Source: Bacteroidales bacterium
Lineage (GTDB): Bacteria > Bacteroidota > Bacteroidia > Bacteroidales > UBA4181
Assembly: GCA_031264715.1 (NCBI GenBank)
Contig: JAISDP010000316.1
Span: 1 to 10,012, forward strand
DNA length: 10,012 nucleotides
Reading direction: 5' to 3'
Positions 6,637-10,012 of the stretch are shown piece after piece (position 1 is the first letter of the stretch; each line of letters opens with the position of its first letter). The position numbers and the translations under genes are program-made. The notes under the pieces are model-generated. The model was not told the origin of the DNA. It was given only the letters and a program-made list of their open reading frames with translations, and made no database searches.

Positions 6637-9600
6637 ATGAAAGACAAAAATAACCACAAAAATCATGTATTCGGGAGGATCTTTCCCCTGTTATGCCTCT
6701 GTATCTATTGGATCTCTTCGCCCATGCTGTTTGCCCAGTCGACAACAGTAACGGGAAAGGTCGTCGACCAGACCGGAGAGTCCCTGCCCGGCGCAGCCGT
6801 ACAAATCGCAGGCAGTACGCGGGGCGTTACGACCGATGAAGAAGGATCCTTCACGATGACCGATGTGAAAGTCGGCACAACGCTCAGCGTAAGTTTTGTC
6901 GGAATGGAATCCAAAGAAATCGTATTCCAGGGCGAACGCGACTTGACGATTGTATTGGAAGAAAAAAGAAACGAACTGGACGAAGTGACGATCGTGGCTT
7001 TCGGCAAGCAAAAAAAGGAAAGCGTGATTTCGTCGATCTCCACCGTCAACATCAAGGATCTGAAAGTGCCCACCAGCAACCTGACCACGGCGCTTTCCGG
7101 ACGCATCGCCGGTATGGTATCCTATCAGCGGAGCGGCGAACCCGGAATGGACGACGCAAACTTTTTCGTGCGCGGCGTCACCTCGCTTACTTATGCCAGA
7201 GGCCCGCTGATCCTGATCGACGGCGTGGAAATGTCGAGTTCCGACCTGGCGCGTCTGCAACCTGACGACATCGCCAGCTTCTCCATCATGAAAGACGCCA
7301 CCGCTACCGCCCTGTACGGCGCACGCGGCGCAAACGGCGTGATCCTGGTGACCACCCGTGAAGGACGTGAAGGAAACGCTACCGTTTCGCTCAGGATAGA
7401 GAGTTCGCTCTCGTCGCCTACCCAAAAAGTGAAACTTGCCGACCCGATTACCTATATGCAGATGTTCAATGAAGCCGTGCTGACGCGAGACAAAATGGGA
7501 CGCATCCCCTATCCGCAGTCGAAAATAGACAATACCATGAATCCCAACCGGAACGAATATATCTATCCGGCCAACGACTGGTACAATATGCTGTTCAACG
7601 ACGAGACAGTCAACTATCGCGCCAATTTCAACGTCAGCGGCGGCGGCAAGGTAGCCCGTTATTATATTGCCGCCACTTACAACCAGGACAACGGCGTGCT
7701 GAAAGTGGACAAAAAGAATAATTTCAACAACAATATCGATCTCAAGCGCTACCTGCTGCGCAGCAACGTCAATATCAACGTAACCAAAACGACGGAGGCC
7801 GTTGTGCGTTTGCACGGCACTTTCGACGACTACCAGGGCCCGATCGACGGCGGCTCTACCCTCTACCAGAAAGTGATGCGTTCCGATCCCGTCCGTTTTC
7901 CGGCCTATTACGCTCCGGACGAAGCCAATCAATATACGCAGCACATCCTTTTCGGCAACGACGAAGCAACGTCCGATTTTATCAATCCATACGCCGATAT
8001 GGTCAAAGGGTACAAGGACTATACCAAATCGCTGATGATGGCGCAATTTGAGGCAAAGCAAAAACTGGACTTCCTGACCGAGGGGCTGTCCGTACGGGGA
8101 CTGTTCAGCACCAACCGCTATTCTTATTTTGATGTGAACCGGAACTACAATCCGTTCTATTACAACGTGGCCGGTTACGATAAATATACGGATACCTACC
8201 AGTTGCTTGCATTAAACCCTAACACCGGAACCGAATACCTCGGCTATTCGGAAGGGGACAAAGAGGTGAAAACCACCACCTATGTGGAAGCGGCTATCAA
8301 CTATGACCGAATTTTCGACGAAAAACACGCCGTCAGCGGCCTGTTGGTTTTTACGCGGCGCAACATGCTCGAAGCGAATGCAGGAAGCCTTCAGCTTTCC
8401 CTGCCTTCAAGGAACCAGGGGCTTTCGGGCAGGGCTACCTACGCATACAACGACACGTATTTTTCGGAATTTAACTTCGGATACAACGGCTCCGAACGCT
8501 TTGCCAAACGTTACCGTTATGGATTCTTCCCTTCTTTCGGCCTGGGATGGATTCTTTCCAATGAAGGTTTCTGGAAAGGCAATCTCCAAAAGATTATATC
8601 CAAACTGAAACTGAAAGGCACCTACGGACTCGTCGGCAACGACGCTATCGGAGACCAGGACGACCGCTTTTTCTATCTTTCCGATGTGAATATGGATGAT
8701 GCGGGCAGAGGATACACCTTCGGCACCGAATTTAATTATTATCGAAACGGCGTAGCTATCCGATGGTACGAAAACGACAGGATCACCTGGGAAACCGCGC
8801 GGAAAATGAACCTTGGCATGGAGTTGACTCTGTTCGATAAGATCGAGATCATTGCCGATTATTACACCGAACACCGTTCCGGCCTCCTGCTGAACCGCAG
8901 CGATGTGCCGGCCACCATGGGACTTAGCGTAACGCCGCAGGCCAACCTGGGAAAAGCGAAAGGACAGGGCATCGACCTTTCCGTCGATTACCAGCATAAC
9001 ATAACCAAAGACCTCTGGCTGACGGGACGGGCGAATTTCACTTATGCCATCACCGAATATACCGAATACGAGGAAGTGGACAACACGCTCACGCCCTGGC
9101 TGTCGAAAATAGGCCAGCCGGTATCCCAGCAATGGGGCTACGTAGCCGAACGCCTTTTTGTGGACGACCTGGAAGCTGCCCATTCGCCGGTACAGAACAT
9201 CGGAACGGACGCCTACGGGGGCGGCGATATTAAATACCGCGATATTAGCGGGGATTATAAAATCACCTCCTTAGACAGGGTGCCGATCGGCTATCCGACC
9301 GAACCGCAGATTATTTACGGTTTCGGGGTGTCGGCCGGATATAAAACCTTCGACCTGTCCTTCTTTTTCCAGGGGCTGGCGCAGGAATCTTTCTGGATCA
9401 ATACGGCAATAAACAGGGATAACCCTTCCACCGTTCCCTTTATCGATACGGATGCAAATGGCGCCATAAGATCGCAGAATGCGCTGCTACAGGCGTATGC
9501 CGACAGTCACTGGGACGAAAACAACAAAAACATCTATGCACTGTTCCCCAGGCTCTCCGACAAAATGGTCAGCAACAACTATGCGGAAAGGAGCACATGG

Positions 9601-9828
9601 TTCATGCACGACGGCTCTTTTCTACGACTGAAATCGGCCGAATTGGGATATTCCGTCCCCCAGCATATTATTCAGCGCGTGAGAATGTCCAATCTGCGTA
9701 TTTATATCAGTGGAACAAACCTGCTGACATTTAGCAAATTCAAACTGTGGGATCCGGAAATGGCCGGCAACGGACTGGGATATCCCGTCCAGAGAGTATT
9801 TAACCTTGGCGTTCAAGTATCATTTTAA
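6637..9828 (+). CDS. SusC/RagA-family TonB-dependent outer-membrane transporter
   Basis: A 1063-aa outer-membrane importer of oligosaccharides or other large nutrients, energised by TonB/ExbBD and capped by a SusD-type lipoprotein. In order: a signal peptide (residues 1 to about 33, cleavage near LFA-Q), a carboxypeptidase-regulatory-like beta domain at about 37-108 (VTGKVVDQTGESLPGAAV), a TonB-box-like stretch DEVTIVAFG at 115-123, the plug domain at about 125-245 with LYGARGANGVILVTT at 226-240, a 22-strand-type barrel to the end, and a C-terminal aromatic residue in NLGVQVSF. It lacks the N-terminal STN signalling domain, so ECF sigma/anti-sigma control through this protein is not expected. 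The start at 6637 gives a proper signal peptide and has an A-rich upstream region usual for the phylum. The substrate cannot be deduced. The ORF is intact, and long open frames on its opposite strand are codon-bias shadows. Confidence 0.96.
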   Translation: MKDKNNHKNHVFGRIFPLLCLCIYWISSPMLFAQSTTVTGKVVDQTGESLPGAAVQIAGSTRGVTTDEEGSFTMTDVKVGTTLSVSFVGMESKEIVFQGERDLTIVLEEKRNELDEVTIVAFGKQKKESVISSISTVNIKDLKVPTSNLTTALSGRIAGMVSYQRSGEPGMDDANFFVRGVTSLTYARGPLILIDGVEMSSSDLARLQPDDIASFSIMKDATATALYGARGANGVILVTTREGREGNATVSLRIESSLSSPTQKVKLADPITYMQMFNEAVLTRDKMGRIPYPQSKIDNTMNPNRNEYIYPANDWYNMLFNDETVNYRANFNVSGGGKVARYYIAATYNQDNGVLKVDKKNNFNNNIDLKRYLLRSNVNINVTKTTEAVVRLHGTFDDYQGPIDGGSTLYQKVMRSDPVRFPAYYAPDEANQYTQHILFGNDEATSDFINPYADMVKGYKDYTKSLMMAQFEAKQKLDFLTEGLSVRGLFSTNRYSYFDVNRNYNPFYYNVAGYDKYTDTYQLLALNPNTGTEYLGYSEGDKEVKTTTYVEAAINYDRIFDEKHAVSGLLVFTRRNMLEANAGSLQLSLPSRNQGLSGRATYAYNDTYFSEFNFGYNGSERFAKRYRYGFFPSFGLGWILSNEGFWKGNLQKIISKLKLKGTYGLVGNDAIGDQDDRFFYLSDVNMDDAGRGYTFGTEFNYYRNGVAIRWYENDRITWETARKMNLGMELTLFDKIEIIADYYTEHRSGLLLNRSDVPATMGLSVTPQANLGKAKGQGIDLSVDYQHNITKDLWLTGRANFTYAITEYTEYEEVDNTLTPWLSKIGQPVSQQWGYVAERLFVDDLEAAHSPVQNIGTDAYGGGDIKYRDISGDYKITSLDRVPIGYPTEPQIIYGFGVSAGYKTFDLSFFFQGLAQESFWINTAINRDNPSTVPFIDTDANGAIRSQNALLQAYADSHWDENNKNIYALFPRLSDKMVSNNYAERSTWFMHDGSFLRLKSAELGYSVPQHIIQRVRMSNLRIYISGTNLLTFSKFKLWDPEMAGNGLGYPVQRVFNLGVQVSF

Positions 9829-9841
9829 AATAAGAACACTC

Positions 9842-10012
9842 ATGAAAAAAATAATATACCTGTTAATGATATGCTCCCTGTGTGCATGTGATGATTATCT
9901 GGATATTGTACCCGATAATATAGCGACGATCGATTATGCTTTCCGCGACAGGGTGGGAGCGGAAAAATATCTGTTTACCTGTTATACCTATATGCCGTAC
10001 ATCGGTAATCCT
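9842..10012 (+). CDS. SusD/RagB-family lipoprotein, N-terminal part (cut by window end)
   Basis: The first 57 codons of a surface nutrient-binding lipoprotein that partners the preceding transporter. A short lipoprotein signal peptide (MKKIIYLLMICSLCAC) has a lipobox LCAC with the lipidated cysteine at residue 16. DDYLDIVPDN follows directly, the usual start of mature SusD-like proteins, and the segment EKYLFTCYTYMPY fits the first helix of the family. It begins 13 nt after the transporter stop and is surely co-transcribed with it. The frame is open to the window edge; full family members are about 450-650 aa, so most of the gene lies outside. Confidence 0.9.
   Translation, partial: MKKIIYLLMICSLCACDDYLDIVPDNIATIDYAFRDRVGAEKYLFTCYTYMPYIGNP

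Noticed and set aside
6691..8061. 456-codon open frame on the minus strand
   Set aside because: It lies fully opposite the susC-like gene, has no recognisable domain, and is the type of long antisense frame produced by codon bias in the true gene. The same holds for the 258-codon frame at 8407-9183.

Overview
The window looks like a chromosomal segment from a member of the Bacteroidota, most likely the order Bacteroidales. The evidence is a SusC/RagA-type TonB-dependent transporter followed directly by a SusD/RagB-type lipoprotein, promoter-like boxes of the phylum-specific TTTG...TAnnTTTG type, and A-rich start regions without strong Shine-Dalgarno sequences. All gene calls rest on reading motifs by eye; no database search was possible.

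Left part (1-4316, plus strand): a large three-module oxidoreductase (FAD-binding oxidase, [4Fe-4S] ferredoxin domain, CCG domain) of the YdiJ / D-2-hydroxyacid dehydrogenase type. It is followed after 190 bp by a VWA-domain protein with an intact metal-binding (MIDAS) site. The two appear functionally unrelated, and the VWA gene has its own promoter candidate. Converging on the VWA gene from the right (5365-4352, minus strand) is a LacI-family transcriptional repressor with its own promoter and a possible self-operator.

Middle part (5366-6636): almost 1.3 kb with no conventional gene, but full of structure. It holds a GC-richer stretch of unknown origin, an 82-nt element that can fold into a three-way junction around a perfect 15-bp stem, several short palindromes that look like dispersed repeats, and a self-contained orphan transcription unit. 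That unit has a consensus Bacteroidota promoter, a 38-codon ORF ending in an (AG)16 microsatellite, a Z-DNA-prone CG tract, and a very strong intrinsic terminator. Loss of one AG unit would join the small ORF to an 84-codon open frame, so the locus has the architecture of a contingency (phase-variable) locus, although coding by the extension is unproven. A dyad with a central CG and a 10-bp direct repeat precede the susC-like gene and are plausible regulator sites.

Right part (6637-10012, plus strand): a complete SusC-like outer-membrane transporter (1063 aa) and, 13 nt later, the first 57 codons of its SusD-like partner lipoprotein, cut by the window end. Together they form the glycan or nutrient uptake pair of a polysaccharide-utilization-type locus whose enzymes would lie beyond the window. 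The LacI-family gene is the only regulator in view and is a reasonable, unproven candidate to control it.
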